Source: Bryopsis sp. KO-2023 (lineage: Eukaryota; Chlorophyta; Ulvophyceae; Bryopsidales; Bryopsidaceae). From it: DNA of 64,000 bases. The DNA is taken from contig BSYQ01000001.1 of assembly GCA_030272585.1 (NCBI GenBank), positions 9,625,001-9,689,000 of the forward strand, in the 5' to 3' direction. Positions 44,820 through 56,408 of the stretch are shown here, piece after piece; positions within the stretch are counted from its first letter, which is position 1; each line of letters opens with the position of its first letter. The notes beneath the pieces were generated by a model. The model was given only the letters and a program-made list of their open reading frames with translations, did no database searches and was not told the DNA's origin. The position numbers and the translations under genes are program-made.

Positions 44820-47588
44820 GGGAAGCGAAAGGCAAAAAGCAGGCCTTCATCTCTTCTTTATAATGCAGAAACAGGAGAGGTTGAAACGATGTCTGTTGGC
44901 CCTTTGGAGGACACGAAACGTGGAAGAGGTCGTGAGGGACCTTCGAGCGTTTCTGAAGCCCCTTGTTCGGAACTTGATGAGGGAGGGATGGTCATGGGAG
45001 GTGGAGAGGAAGGGAACTTTGCAGACTTACTCAGGAATCAGAAAAATTGTCCTTTAGTTTTCAAAGATAACTCCAAATCACTCTTGATATTCTGTGTACC
45101 TGCTTTGGGTCCAGGGGGATTATCGACAAGTACTTTTCAGTTCACTGGGATTCGAATGGTACACTCCCGCCTAGTGGTTTGGTGTACCTGTGGGAATGCT
45201 GACGAGTATGGTGTCCAACTTTTTAGTGGGGATCATCTTTATAGTGAAGAGTTGGACAATGCACCAGTTCGTCATTGTGAATGTGGGAAAGCAGTGATTT
45301 CCGCGTTGTCTTTGGAGACTACGTTCTTTTCTTTCTTGGATTCGGCAAGGTGTACGGCAGCAGAGTACCCTAATGGTGTTATAGGAAATGGCTTAGTTAT
45401 TGGAGGGAAAGAATACCTAGCTGTTCGGGAAAAGAAGGGGACATGGGGACTTATTGAGAATTACAAGGAGTCCCCACAAAGACCCAAATGTCTAACTTGT
45501 GTTCGTCACAAATATTTTTGCCCTCATGTGGCAACCTTGCAGCACACCCCTCAGCAAGTGAAGCTTAGCGATGAAGAATTTACAGAAAAATTATGGAGAT
45601 TTTTGGATCCTTCAACGGAGCAGCGACGTAGGACATGTATCAGCCATGCGGATATTCCAGAAGAGCCTATTGGGCTACGACCAATACAGGATCGGTTACA
45701 GGGGAAAATAGGACTTGAAACAAGGTGTGGTCACAACAATACCGAGTGTTCGAACTGTTCTTCAACGTGCGTGAAGAAAATTGATGTCAAGGAGTGCATA
45801 ATTTTTGGGTCGACCACATTCACGGGTGGGATTACATGGACGGTACAGTGCGACGATTGTTTGCACAGTTTGAGTTATGATGGCTCCAAGGATTGCATAC
45901 TGAATTTGAATAACAAGTTCTTATATTGCTGGAGCTTGTTCTACCAGTACACTCAAGAGATGATTTCAAATCAGAATAGAACTTTTCATGGCTTTTGGAG
46001 CGATCTGTGTTACAAGTACAAAATTTCGGGATGTGATATTTCCGATCTAGGTTATTCTGCTGGCCACCTTCGTGATTGTTTCCAGTTAGCATGGTTTGAA
46101 TTCATAGGCTTGCAAAAAATAGATTATAGTCAAGGTTTTTCGTGTTGTTCAGCCCCTGTCGTTACCGCAGATGGGTTGATGCTTGGGTACATGAGCAGAA
46201 AAGCAAATTTGAGTTGCTTGTGGGGCTCAGACGAAAAAGATCCACCAGTTTTGGGGTCAAAGTTCCATGATCGAGTGCTTGTTAAGAAAAAAGCATTGAG
46301 GGCTAATTTGTTAGCATATGCTGATGGGAAAAATGGGGGTGGATTAACAGTAGGAGAGCACAAAGCAATGTTGGAAAAAAATGATGAAGAAGGAATAGGT
46401 TTTCTGAACAGTTTTTGTCAACGATCGGTGATGGTGGAAGGTCGTCTGTTTTGTGTCGATGAACTCCGACCTTTGCTGTTCAATTTAGGTACAAGTGCAC
46501 CTATGTGCCGTTTAGTTCCTCCAGTAACCATCAATATTATCAGGGGTATAGTGTCGAAGGAAGATTTTTCCATTAGAATGGAAGATGAAAGGGTACTTAT
46601 CGAACATGCACCAGTCCTTCATGAAATTTTATTGAGCATGAAAACATTTTTTGCTGGTGCATATGCAAAAGACATTTTTTTGTTGCTGAGCGCATTATGT
46701 GATACATCGGAGAGTTGTTTCCCTTCAAGTCATGAAGAGGTGGGGAATCAGGGGGTACTTGAGAATGAGACCACATTCTTACGCACGGGTCAGTTCTTCG
46801 GCAAATATCACAATATCAAAAGAAGACTAAGGAACTACTGTGCGGACTCCCGAAGGCAAGGAGAGGAAAATTGCACAAAACACGCATATGTTTCGAGACA
46901 ATTGACATCTGGTACGTTTGATTTTCGTGGAAAAAGCATTTCATTACATATGTGTATATATTGTGATTAAATCTAAGGAGATGTAAATCTGTCTTCGCTC
47001 TTGATTTTTAAATTTACACGATTTGCCCAGGGACATATATTCTTTGGTGTCTTGAGCACGAGGAAGCGATTGGCTTCATTGTAATGGCGAATGCGGAAAG
47101 TCCAAGAACAGCTTTCGAAGCGTTGTATTGTAGATGGGATCCGAATATCTTACGTGGTAAGAAGATTTTTTTCATTATTTTGAAGTGGGTACGAAGTATT
47201 TGTTATTGAATAATTTTCTGTTGCAATTATATTGTGTGATATAAATTAATCTAATTCGTATGTTGTTTTAGGTTTCTGTTACGATAATGCTTGTAACACG
47301 GAACAATACACCTTGAATAGAGAACCTCTCTTCTCTAAAAACATCCGATGGATGATTGATTCTCTCCATGTCAGAGGTCACAAAAATTGCTGCACCGCGT
47401 ACGAAAGTGGAAAATTTTTAGACATGAAAAATTCAAGCCTTGCCGAACAACAAAATTCTAAGTTGGGAAACATTAAAACTCAATCGATTTTTATGACACA
47501 GTTTCATTTCTTATTGTATGTTCGCCATTTTTTATATTTCTTGAATAAACAAAAAAGGGAAAAAAAGTTGGCAAGGCAGAATGGGTAG
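44817..47588 (+). CDS. KDZ transposase (three exons)
   Basis: Proposed exons 44817-46911, 47031-47156 and 47272-47588 encode 845 residues. Both introns have GT...AG ends and both joins keep frame across conserved sequence. Domains: an N-terminal region with CxC clusters (WCTCG, HCECG), a SWIM-like zinc finger (C225, C228, C235, H237) and an RNase H-fold core. The likely catalytic triad is D452 (TADGLMLG), D745 (CYDNAC) and E799 (LAEQQNS). The hallmark segments ESPRTAFEALYCRW, YTLNREP and DSLHVRGHKNC fit the Kyakuja-Dileera-Zisupton group. It would cut and paste the element via the terminal repeats. A polyadenylation signal AATAAA lies near 47675. No stop or frameshift is seen, so it may be active. 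Confidence 0.88.
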
Positions 47589-50249
47589 TTTTTTTGTGAC
47601 AATCGGGAAGGAAATTGTAAACATGTTTGTTGTTGTTATTCTTGTATTGTGTTGAATTGGGCATCATGTTGTAATAAATCATAATGTCTTCAGAAGGTCT
47701 ACATCGTGACCTATTTTTTTTAATGAGTTTTTTTCTTCTTTCATTTAAAAAAAAAACAAAAGAAAGGATTGTTCAGAAGATTTCAAAAACAAAAGAAAGG
47801 TGTACAAATTTCATGAAGTTTCTAATATGGATGATAGTTTGCAAGCATAAGTCCCTTCCACAAGTGTGCCATCAACATTGGATCTAATCCTTTTATATAC
47901 ATCGCTGGAACGGTGCAGTGGGATTCAGTCACAGTCCCAAGGGTTACTCGCTGGCTGAGGCTGGAGCGGTGGTCTTAAGAATTGTGTCTATCCATCCCAC
48001 ACAAACTGGAATTCCAATTGTTCGAACAGCTGCCAATGATCCTGTAGGCCGTCAGGCAAGCGATATAACCCAGGGTGAGAATAACCCACGGATAATCTTG
48101 CAAACGAAGAGAATATATTCGTTGAGCCGCTGGCGAGTACTCTGCTTGTACGTCTCATTGTGTAACTCTTTTCTGAACAAGAAATCATGAGGGAGGAGAC
48201 TACAAAAAAAAAAGGTGAAACAGAAACAGTGGTGGTCGCTTCAGTCAACGACAACAAAGTAAGGCGTCCTTGCAATTGCCGAGGGAGATGGGGCTGGGTG
48301 TTTCCTTGTTTCGTTGGTTTCTTGATGAGTGATTTGTTTCTTGGTCTTTCCCTTGGTTGGGTAATTTGTGGAGGGCAGGAGTTGGCTGGGTTTGGCTGGG
48401 TCGATCCTTTCTTTCGTGCTTGGTATTATTGAACAAATCGGCTTTTGGACGTATCAAGAGACAAAGCTCAGCAAGAAAGAAGCCGTCTTAAGTATCGAGG
48501 AGCTCTCTTCGAGACTCCCTCTCGATCAAGACGGCGGTACATGTATCCTTAGTGAGATGTTTTCATCTCTGGTGCTATTCTTGTCCCGATGTGGCATTCC
48601 TTCTGTCTTGTTGGGTCAAGAAGGGGTGGTTCTCCTGATTGTATTCTTTCAAAAATCCGCACATTGGGTCTTGAATCATTGGTCCACACCTCAGCAACTG
48701 CAAAGTCTGTAATGGAATCTTTGTGTATGGCAGCGAATATTTGACTGGCAGAAGAGCAAGGATTTCTGGCTGCTGATTGTTATGTATCAGCAGGCTCTGT
48801 ACTTTTGGAGGGAGTGATCAATGCAAATTTCATCCATCGTTCCATATAGATATACAAATGAGGAAGCTCCCATTCCTTTTGCTCCTCTACTGTTCCTTTT
48901 CATCCACCCAGAATTTCGGTAAAAAACACCTTCACTGTCCATCCTTATCTGATTCCCCACCCAGAATTTCGGTAAAAAACACCTTCACTGTCCATCCTTA
49001 TCTGATTCCCCACCCAGAATTTCGGGAAAAAACACCTCCACTGTCCATCCTTATCCAAAAATATACATTCTTCAGAAAGAAAAACCACCCTTGGAGAATC
49101 TTATCTATGCAAAAACCAAGACAAACAAATCCAAAAAACGGTCCCAAAATGTATCAAAACATTTGAGAGCTTTTATTAAGCAACACACATCAAACATAAA
49201 GCAGAGCTAATCATGATCTCGATATGCATGTGTGTTTGTCCAGCATATTTCAGTAGCATGATTAATCAAAAGAAAGCGAATTCCCTGAACATGGAGCTTA
49301 TATGTTTCCTTTGAAAATCATTCTCCGATTCTGGTTCAATGAAGATACATTGGAATTTGCAGTCGGGATGCCATTCCTCTGCAGAAGTTGTAGAAGAATT
49401 GAAAAATTGGATTTCTTCAGGTTCCCCTCAGCGAAGCGTTCAGTCTGGGTGGCTTTTGTGGTGAAGCACTGAAACCATTCACAGGGGGAATCTCTGAAAC
49501 TGAAGAAAAGCTATCATGCTTTCCACTTTGATCACATAACCAAACATATGTTTGATACAATTCATTGCATCAATTCTTATCGCACACTGTGAAAACTTGC
49601 TTGCTTGAAATTCCATAAAAGAAAATTATCACATCACTTATTTAGTTTCTGAATGTTCTGGTTTCACGGCTATAGATGCGTTCAAAAAGCATTGATAATT
49701 ACCTTGTTCCGGAGGCGGCTGAAAGTCGTGCTCTTCAGGAGTTTTCTTATCGCAAGTATCAAGTAACACCGTGTTTATTGGTGTTGTTTTTTCCTTAGAA
49801 CAGAGAGGTTTTCTGTGCGAATAAAGTGCACTTGTGGAGTGCAGAAAGAGGATGAATAAATAGGAAAATAGATGCATAGAAACATGTCTACATGCTCTGA
49901 ATTAGAAAGGTTGGCTTGGAGCGATATTATTACGTGAACTCTTGGACTGAACTGATGTTTTGCCAAGCGACACAACAATCACAGGGTCAGTGTGTCGACG
50001 CAATGCCATCCACACAGAAAGTAACTTGCCAATCCCTCCTTTCTTGTTTCAGGGATTCAAATTGCCCCCATTTCATTGAAAAAACGCTGAAAGAGCACAA
50101 GAAAAGCCAAGATTTCCTACTATGCCCACAGCCACTTTTTCTAGTTATACGTACCAGCTTCATCCAAGGGCAATTGGAAACCCAATGTCCATCGTCCAGT
50201 AGGTAAAAATGATGAAGTGGAAAGATCAATAAAATTCACCTTAGGCATT
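47589..50249. other. KDZ element centre, no supported gene
   Basis: Between the two genes lie about 2.7 kb of AT-rich DNA with only short open frames. A 53-bp repeat is present at 48905-49055. A frame at 48368-48712 (+) has hydrophobic stretches but no recognisable domain. Extra exons of either gene could be hidden here. Confidence 0.6.
48905..49055. repeat. 53-bp tandem repeat, almost three copies
   Basis: CAGAATTTCGG recurs at a 53-base period (about 48909, 48962, 49015), with a shared CACTGTCCATCCTTATC segment. Confidence 0.85.
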
Positions 50250-51918
50250 TCAGAATGGAGCCCTCGGAAAACTGTTGAGTGAAGGATGATTCACTCCTGG
50301 CTGCGCATTCTCTTGTTGGAATACCTCAACAGGGAAGCTGTTGAGTGTGTGATAATTCACTCCTGCCTGCGCATTCTCTTGTTGGGATGCCTCAACAGGG
50401 AAACTGTTGAGGGTTGGATGATTCACTCCTGCCTGCGCATTTTCTTGTTGGGATGCCTCAACAGGGTTCTCAGCAGGTGCTACTTCCAGCTCCCACAACT
50501 TCCTCAAGCGATTCCCACGATTCTTGAAGTCCTTGGAAATTCCCAACGATGATGCCACGCTGCCCCACTTTTTCTTCTCTGTCACCTGTCCAATGCAATA
50601 AAAATACCACTGTAAAGAAATTCTGGCAGTTTTTCGACATCTCCCGACAGGTCAGTCCATCTTTCTTGCAACCACTTTTTTTTCCCAATTCAGACAAAAA
50701 AACCCATACATGTACTACTGTTCAGCATTCAGTTTTAGATTTTATAAGTGAATTCTTCGGGCAACATTTTCTTTCTAGAGGGCTGGACATTTGACTCCTT
50801 CACTTCAGCAATTTGATTGTTGCTGCTACACAAGGCAAAGAAAACCGCCAAGAGAAACACAGCTCATGGAAGCGCGTTTCAGGCTGACCTAATAATTAAC
50901 AACAAATGGATGGCATGCCTTGATATGGCCTTCATGCCATATTATTCATCTACAAAAATTAAAAGCTAAGTCTTATCTACCAATTTTCTGAGGAATATAA
51001 GATCCGTGACAATTTTTGCTTTGTGTCAAAACTGTCAATGTCAAAATCACTATGCAAAGATAGCAAAACAGAGCTTTAACCTACCTCACCACCACCTCCA
51101 AGGTCCCTCACACAATTCGCCAATTGTCCAAGGTGGACTACATCTCCATTCAATATTGTGGACGTCAAGGCTATGCCCTGTGCTTCCCAATAACCCTCAA
51201 TTTCATCTTTAGCCTGTTGGTCTCGATGCTCAACGACTTTGTGGTGCGTATTAAGTCTTGATCTCTTGAGTTTTGGAAGATCGTCAGGGGAATACTGATC
51301 TAACAAAGATCTCACAATTAAAATATCCTCCACTTTCAGAGTTTTGGAAATTGCAAGAGCATCATTCAACTCTTTTTTCGGAAAGTTTCTAACAATCCTC
51401 TCAAGCAACAGATCAACCCACAGCCCTTTCTCTGTCTTATCGCTGGCCCTCATATGCGAAGGAGAAGTATAAGGTACATTCTCAGGTCCCCAGTTGACTG
51501 GCCAGTCCCTTGTGGTTTTGTAGTCTGGGAGATTGTATCTCCTTTTCAAGGTTGCCATCCACGAAGAACAAATCGTTTTTTTGGTTAAAAACGACAAAGG
51601 ACTCTCCTTGAAGCTTTTCCACTTCGTTTGGAAGGTCCGTTCCTTTGCGAACGCTGCATCAATAACTTCCTTTATCGAACTCAAAGTCGCCCCAGAGAAA
51701 AACTCGCGTAAAAACGAGTGAACGAAAAGTTGAGGGTTTGGATTGTCGTGAGGGAACATCACCAGGGCCCCTATCGCCCCGCACTCCTTGAAGCATAGTT
51801 GCATCCTTGTCCGAATAATAACCATATGGCGCTCCATTGCGGAAACCCTCGACTCCGGTTTCTCCAACAACTTGGCATCGTGCACAATCTGAGCGATTGG
51901 ACGACGTTGGGAAGCCAT
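50250..51918 (-). CDS. ARID-domain protein of the KDZ element (two exons)
   Basis: Exon 1 is 51918-51085 (ATG, MASQRRPIAQ; 278 codons) and exon 2 is 50585-50250, joined by a GAG|GTAGG donor and a GGACAG acceptor in phase 0. The join completes an ARID/BRIGHT-like DNA-binding domain (about residues 241-312): NGDVVHLGQLANCVRDLGGG from exon 1, then TEKKKWGSVASSLGIS and NRGNRLRKLWE from exon 2. That fits the family order of leucine/aromatic helix, GG turn, KKW-VA-LG, and G-LR. The rest of exon 1 is unrecognised. The C-terminus has three 22-residue repeats rich in Gln/Asn. A role in recognising the element's AT-rich ends or regulating the transposase is plausible but unproven. Further exons are possible. 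Confidence 0.72.
50290..50480 (-). repeat. 66-bp coding repeat, three copies
   Basis: Three imperfect 66-bp units encode QQENAQAGVN-type repeats in exon 2 of the ARID gene. The 22-residue period is exact. Confidence 0.85.
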
Positions 51919-52349
51919 AACTCTGTAAACAAGAAGAAAACACGCCGCGAGCCTGACGTAAACAGAGAGAGAGAAAGAGAGAGAGAGAGAGGAATCGAAC
52001 CCCCCAGCAGAAACGCTGAACGACCGCGCTCTCTGACTTTGCAGGGCGTCTATACGCCAACAACAGTTCCACCCACCGCGACTTGGCTGCTGCAGGACTG
52101 TGAGGGGGGGCTTGGCTCGACGCTCGAATCCTCGGTTCAGAGAGGGCTGTCGCGTCGCAACAGTGTGAGGGCCAGGCAGCGATGGGGGAGCTGCGATGCT
52201 GGAGCTGTTTTGGGATTCGCGTTCAGGTGCGACATGGAGGCGTTGCGGTTGGTCGGACAAATGGGATGTGCCGTCACTGTGTCCTCCCCCGGATTTTAGG
52301 TCACAACGTGGGAGCTCCTCCCCCCGATTTTAGCCCCATCAGATAACTC
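51916..52349. repeat. Right terminal inverted repeat of the KDZ element
   Basis: The inverted partner of 44381-44819, reaching the ARID gene's start codon. Open frames through either repeat are mirror images of one another and are probably not translated upstream of the ATGs. Confidence 0.92.
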
Positions 52350-53518
52350 CCAACTCTTGATGTATTAAAATCCGCCTCCAACGCGATCGTGAAACTACCG
52401 TAGTTCTAGCCTCGATAGTCCGCTGATATTCCGTGTTGTGTGTCCGCTGGTGCTCCTCCAAGCTCAACCGCTTCAGCTCACAACAACACCGCCTATTCTT
52501 CCTTCTCGTTGGAATATCATTGTCCGCCCAGCAGAGTGTAAGGGCAGCGGGTCACTGGGCCACTTTGCCCGCCTTCTGCCTCTGTCCGCTCTCACTCTCC
52601 GCCGTTTCTGTTTAACCGCTTTGGTGGACTTCGTTTTTCCGGCTCTGGCGAACTACCTCGGAGTTCTGTCCGCTCCCTTTTTCCGCCACCTATTTTGTCC
52701 GCTGCGCCATTTTGTCCGCTGTCAGACTCTGGCCTTTTCCATTCGCTGTCTGACTTTGGCTCGTCCGCTGCACTTCCGGCTCGCCATTTCCGCTCTGCGG
52801 ATTCCGATGTAACACTTTCGCTCCGCGGATTCCGCTATGATACTTCCGCTCTGCCACATTCCGCTGTAACACAGTGTGACATGACTGTATGTCCGACAAC
52901 GGAATTTCTGGCAGCTGTCACAGGCGCAGTCGTCGACTTCTTGCGCAGCAACTATCCGCCACCACGCGTTCGCCGTCCGTGTGTCGAACTTCCCTCACGA
53001 ACGTTGCCTCGAACTTGGTTCGTCCATAGGTGGTTCGTTTGTAGGAGATCTTTGCAGATCTGCTGTAGATCCTTTTCCAGAAATTTCCAGGTTCTGTCGA
53101 AACTCTGTCTTAGGGAAACTTAAGCCCTCAGCTTTTCTTTCCACTGCTTTTCGACCTCTTTCCACTGCTTTTCGACCTCTTTCGACCTGTTTCGAACTCT
53201 TTTCGACCACTGTGCTGTCCTTTAGGTTAACAGTCACAAGGTCACCTGCAGATTTCTGTAGATCTGACCCTGAGATCTCTTCCTGCGACGGGTTCCTTTT
53301 CGTTTCCTTCTTCTCGCCTCTACCCCGACCTTTCCAGTGCTTACGAACTCGTCGCGTGCACTCGCACTCCTTCGATCCCACCTAGCACCACCCCCTTTGG
53401 TGCCATCACTCCTTGCCCATCCCCTCTTGATAGGCACTTAACCTAACCACTGACTTTTTCGTCGTCAGGTGGCTCCTCCTACAGGGTCGTCCGTCCTCGT
53501 CGTTTTAGGGACGCCCAA
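52350..53518 (-). other. D1 interior, 5' part: leader and start of the GCGGA region
   Basis: Matches D2 56409-57555 inverted. The first several hundred bases after the primer site are poor in GCGGA and contain repeated GGTCGAAA and AGATCT-type short motifs (53090-53280). The GCGGA array then begins abruptly. The leader would be the usual place for a packaging signal. No gene is supported. Confidence 0.75.
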
Positions 53519-53530
53519 GCTCCGAAACCA
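53519..53530 (-). other. Primer-binding site of D1
   Basis: TGGTTTCGGAGC on the minus strand, three bases from the LTR. Confidence 0.92.
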
Positions 53531-53533
53531 AAA

Positions 53534-53764
53534 TGATAGGGGCCCTTCCCCCAGAGGGGGAAGGGTAGATAGGGGCCCTCCTCCAAGTGGAGGAGGGTAG
53601 AACGTGGGAACACAACACAATAGCAAACCCAGCCCCAAAGGTTACACCAATGTCAAAAATACAACCCTTTAAGTACCGTCCACAACACACTAACCCCTTA
53701 CTCTACAGTGACACACCCACTCACCGATGGGACATCTAGACACTAACCTCGTCACCTCGTATCA
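53534..53764 (-). repeat. 5' LTR of D1
   Basis: 231 bp, with no difference from the 3' LTR found by eye. Where D2 has a clear TATA box (GGTATAAAAGG), D1 has GGTACTTAAAGG. Confidence 0.95.
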
Positions 53765-55317
53765 TTATCTGTATCAGATGGCCTTACTGGAAATTGCCAA
53801 TAGCCTGATCGCAGATCTAACTTTGAGAACACTTTGGCTTTGAACACTCTATCCATCAATTCTTCTGGCAGGGGTAAAGGATATCGGTTTTTCACCGTCA
53901 CCTTATTGATCCACCTGTAATCCACACACATCCTTAAGCCTCCATCCTTTTTCGGTACAAATAGGATTGGCGCGCCCCAAGGGGACTCGGATGGTTTGAT
54001 TTTCTTCTGTTCCAGAAGGTAGTCCACTTGTGCTTTCACTTCATCCAGCTCTGCTGGTGAAAGCTTGTATATTGGACGATGGATAGGTGTTGGATCCTCC
54101 AGGTCTATCTTAAATTCATGACCTTTTCTCTTCGGAGGGATCCCTGGGGGTAGATCACGAGGGAACACACCACGGTGTGTTTCTACCACCTTTTTAATTT
54201 CGGCAGGGGTGTCTGAACGAATAAGTTTGCCAATCTCATCCTCAGTGTTGAATGGCTGTGTTCGCTCTATTGCGTCAGGCAATTCATGTTGGCCTAAAGC
54301 TTTCTCTTCAGACTCTTGCACTATAACCATGAATGCTGTCTCTGTTTTGAGATGACGCATCATTCGTTTAGCTGAACACTCAGTCACTGGCACTTCTTGC
54401 AGTATCGACTGTACTTTTCGTTCAGGTTCAATACTCTCTTGGGTTGGATGACGCAACGGGAGATGAAACACTTGGCTGTTTTTGCAAACTGAAATCTCAT
54501 TCTGCTGAAAGTCTATGCGGGGGTTTTCTTTCTGCAACCAAGGCATGCCCAATATTAGGTCATAACCAAGGTCTGGAAACAGATCCGCTTTCATTTTGCA
54601 CTTCAGCCCTCCTATCTTTACTCGGAGGTTGTTACAGCTGCCAGCCAGTTCTTTAATATCTCCGTTTGCCAACATTGCTCTCTTTGAGCTTGGTGTAATC
54701 GACAACCCAAGATCACGCGCTACCTTGTCATTGATATAGTTTGCGGTACTTCCACAATCAATGAATGCATAAAGGTCCGTGGTCTTGATCCGTGCTTTTA
54801 CTTCGTACCCTCTCACAGGCACTTCTTGAATTTTTAACAGAGGGCATGTGTCACCCTTGGTTGACGAAGTTGATCGAACTTCTGACACATTAACTCGCTC
54901 TGTGGTAGACCGCTGGGTTGTTTCTGACCCACTATCGTCTACGTCTGCAGGCAGGGACTCCTGTAGACTACTCTGCGACTCCAATGAGCCCACAGATTCA
55001 CTAACAGAGGGAAGAGATGCAGATGACGCATGAGGCGCGTCCATCTCATCCGGTGTGCTTTCCTTCTGTTCATTTTTCCAATCGCAGTTGTCATGTGCCG
55101 ATTGGGTAGATGTGGAGAGTGTCTCTGTTCTCTCTTCACGCGGTGTACTAGTCCGCTCCTCAGGTTTTCCGCTGTGAGTACAAACCTTTTTCGAGGCACC
55201 TACTTTTGATCTATGCTTCCTACGCCGCCTACGAACTCTATTTCGCTTCCGACGTTTGCGTCGGCCAGGCTCAGACGAAGCAGTTTCCTGCCTGGCGGTC
55301 AGTTTAACATTTTTTTT
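53765..55317 (-). pseudogene. pol: Element A Pol, 5' part: protease and RT start (cut by D1)
   Basis: Nearly identical to the B protein: basic N-terminus, protease [25 protein letters not shown] and [13 protein letters not shown]. It stops at 53765 after PSDTD where D1 is inserted and resumes at 36624. A 3-bp in-frame deletion relative to B lies near 55181. The A8 frameshift site is at 55310-55317. The frame itself is undamaged apart from the insertion. Confidence 0.9.
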
Positions 55318-56163
55318 ACATCGGGGAGGTTTTTCACCTCCTCCAATCTAGGACATTGCCTCACAGGGTGACCCTTCTTTCCACAAAGATAACAATTATA
55401 TCCCCCTCCCCCCTGGGGGTTCTGTCTTCCCTGATTGGCTTGTCCTCTTCCACGGTTACCACCACCGCGTCCACGTCCACCACCTCCACGTCCTCCTCCT
55501 CGTCCTTGTTGCTGTTGCTGCTGCTGTTGCACTCCTGCGGCAGCTTGTGGTGGTGCTTGGGCTGATGGTGTAGGGTTCTGCTGCTGCTGACCCTGATTCT
55601 GGCCTTTCTTCTTTCTTCCACCACGCCAGACTCCTTTCTTTTTCTGATTGGTCTGCCCTCCTTGGCCTTGTGTTCCAACTCCAAGGGCTTCCAATCGTTC
55701 GGCGGATATGATGGCAGCCTCGACATCTCGAGGTACCGTTGCAGCGACTAACTTCTGAACTTCACTCTTAAGTCCATCCACGAAGAGCAAATACTGGTGA
55801 TCCTCTTCGAGGTCTGGAATCCTCAAGACTAACCGCTGAAACTCTTTGACGAACTGTTTCACGGTTCCAGTCTGCTTGAGTTTGTGGAGGTCACGCCACG
55901 CTTCATCTCGATCACTAGAGAATTCGAAAGCTGTAGCTAAGCCATCCATGAAGTCCATCCAGTCACGGAAGGGTGGTCTTTCACCTCGGTGAATTTTCAA
56001 CTCTTGCATCGTTAACCAATCCGAGGCAGCCCCATAAAGGTTAGTGGCCATAATCGATTGCCACTGTGCTTCATGCACTCCGCAGGTTCTCAAGTACCGC
56101 GTCATGAGCACTTGCCATTTACGGGCTTTTGGTTCTCCACTTCCGTTAAATGCGCGAGGCATC
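55299..56163 (-). pseudogene. gag: Element A Gag, C-terminal part (cut by D2)
   Basis: From MPRAFNGSG, the capsid start, through the Gln-rich run, RGG repeats and CCHC knuckle ([14 protein letters not shown]) to the stop. The N-terminal coiled-coil half lies beyond D2, outside the window. About a dozen residues apparent upstream of 56163 belong to the D2 LTR. Confidence 0.92.
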
Positions 56164-56393
56164 TGATACGAGGTGACGAGGTTAGTGTCTAGATGTCCCA
56201 TCGGTGAGTGGGTGTGTCACTGTAGAGTAAGGGGTTGGTGTGTTGTGGATGGTATAAAAGGGGTTGTATTTTTGACATTGTGTAACCTTTGGGGCTGGGT
56301 TTGCTATTGTGTTGTGTTCCCACGTTCTACCCTCCTCCACTTGGAGGAGGGCCCCTATCTACCCTTCCCCCTCTGGGGGAAGGGCCCCTATCA
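56164..56393 (+). repeat. 5' LTR of D2
   Basis: 230 bp, TGATACGAGG to CCCCTATCA, similar to the D1 LTRs but with several differences including an intact TATA box. Two strong hairpins precede the end (around 56330-56350 and 56362-56385). Confidence 0.95.
56251..56260 (+). promoter_or_regulatory. TATA box of the D2 LTR
   Basis: GGTATAAAAG, about 140 bases before the LTR end. It is followed by TTGTATTTTTGACATT, shared with D1 and, in a similar form, with A/B. Confidence 0.75.
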
Positions 56394-56396
56394 TTT

Positions 56397-56408
56397 TGGT
56401 TTCGGAGC
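56397..56408 (+). other. Primer-binding site of D2
   Basis: TGGTTTCGGAGC. Confidence 0.92.

Larger units (their letters stand above)
44381..52349. mobile_element. KDZ-type DNA transposon with two divergently placed genes
   Basis: A 7,969-bp element bounded by long terminal inverted repeats and a 7-bp duplication. It carries a spliced KDZ transposase on the plus strand at the left end and a spliced ARID-domain gene on the minus strand at the right end, both pointing inward. Both start codons lie at the inner edge of the terminal repeats, so the repeats supply promoter and 5' UTR to both genes. D2 lacks it at the homologous position. Confidence 0.92.

Noticed and set aside
48368..48712. A membrane protein gene inside the KDZ element
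   Set aside because: 114 codons with hydrophobic stretches but no start context, domain or second copy to support it.
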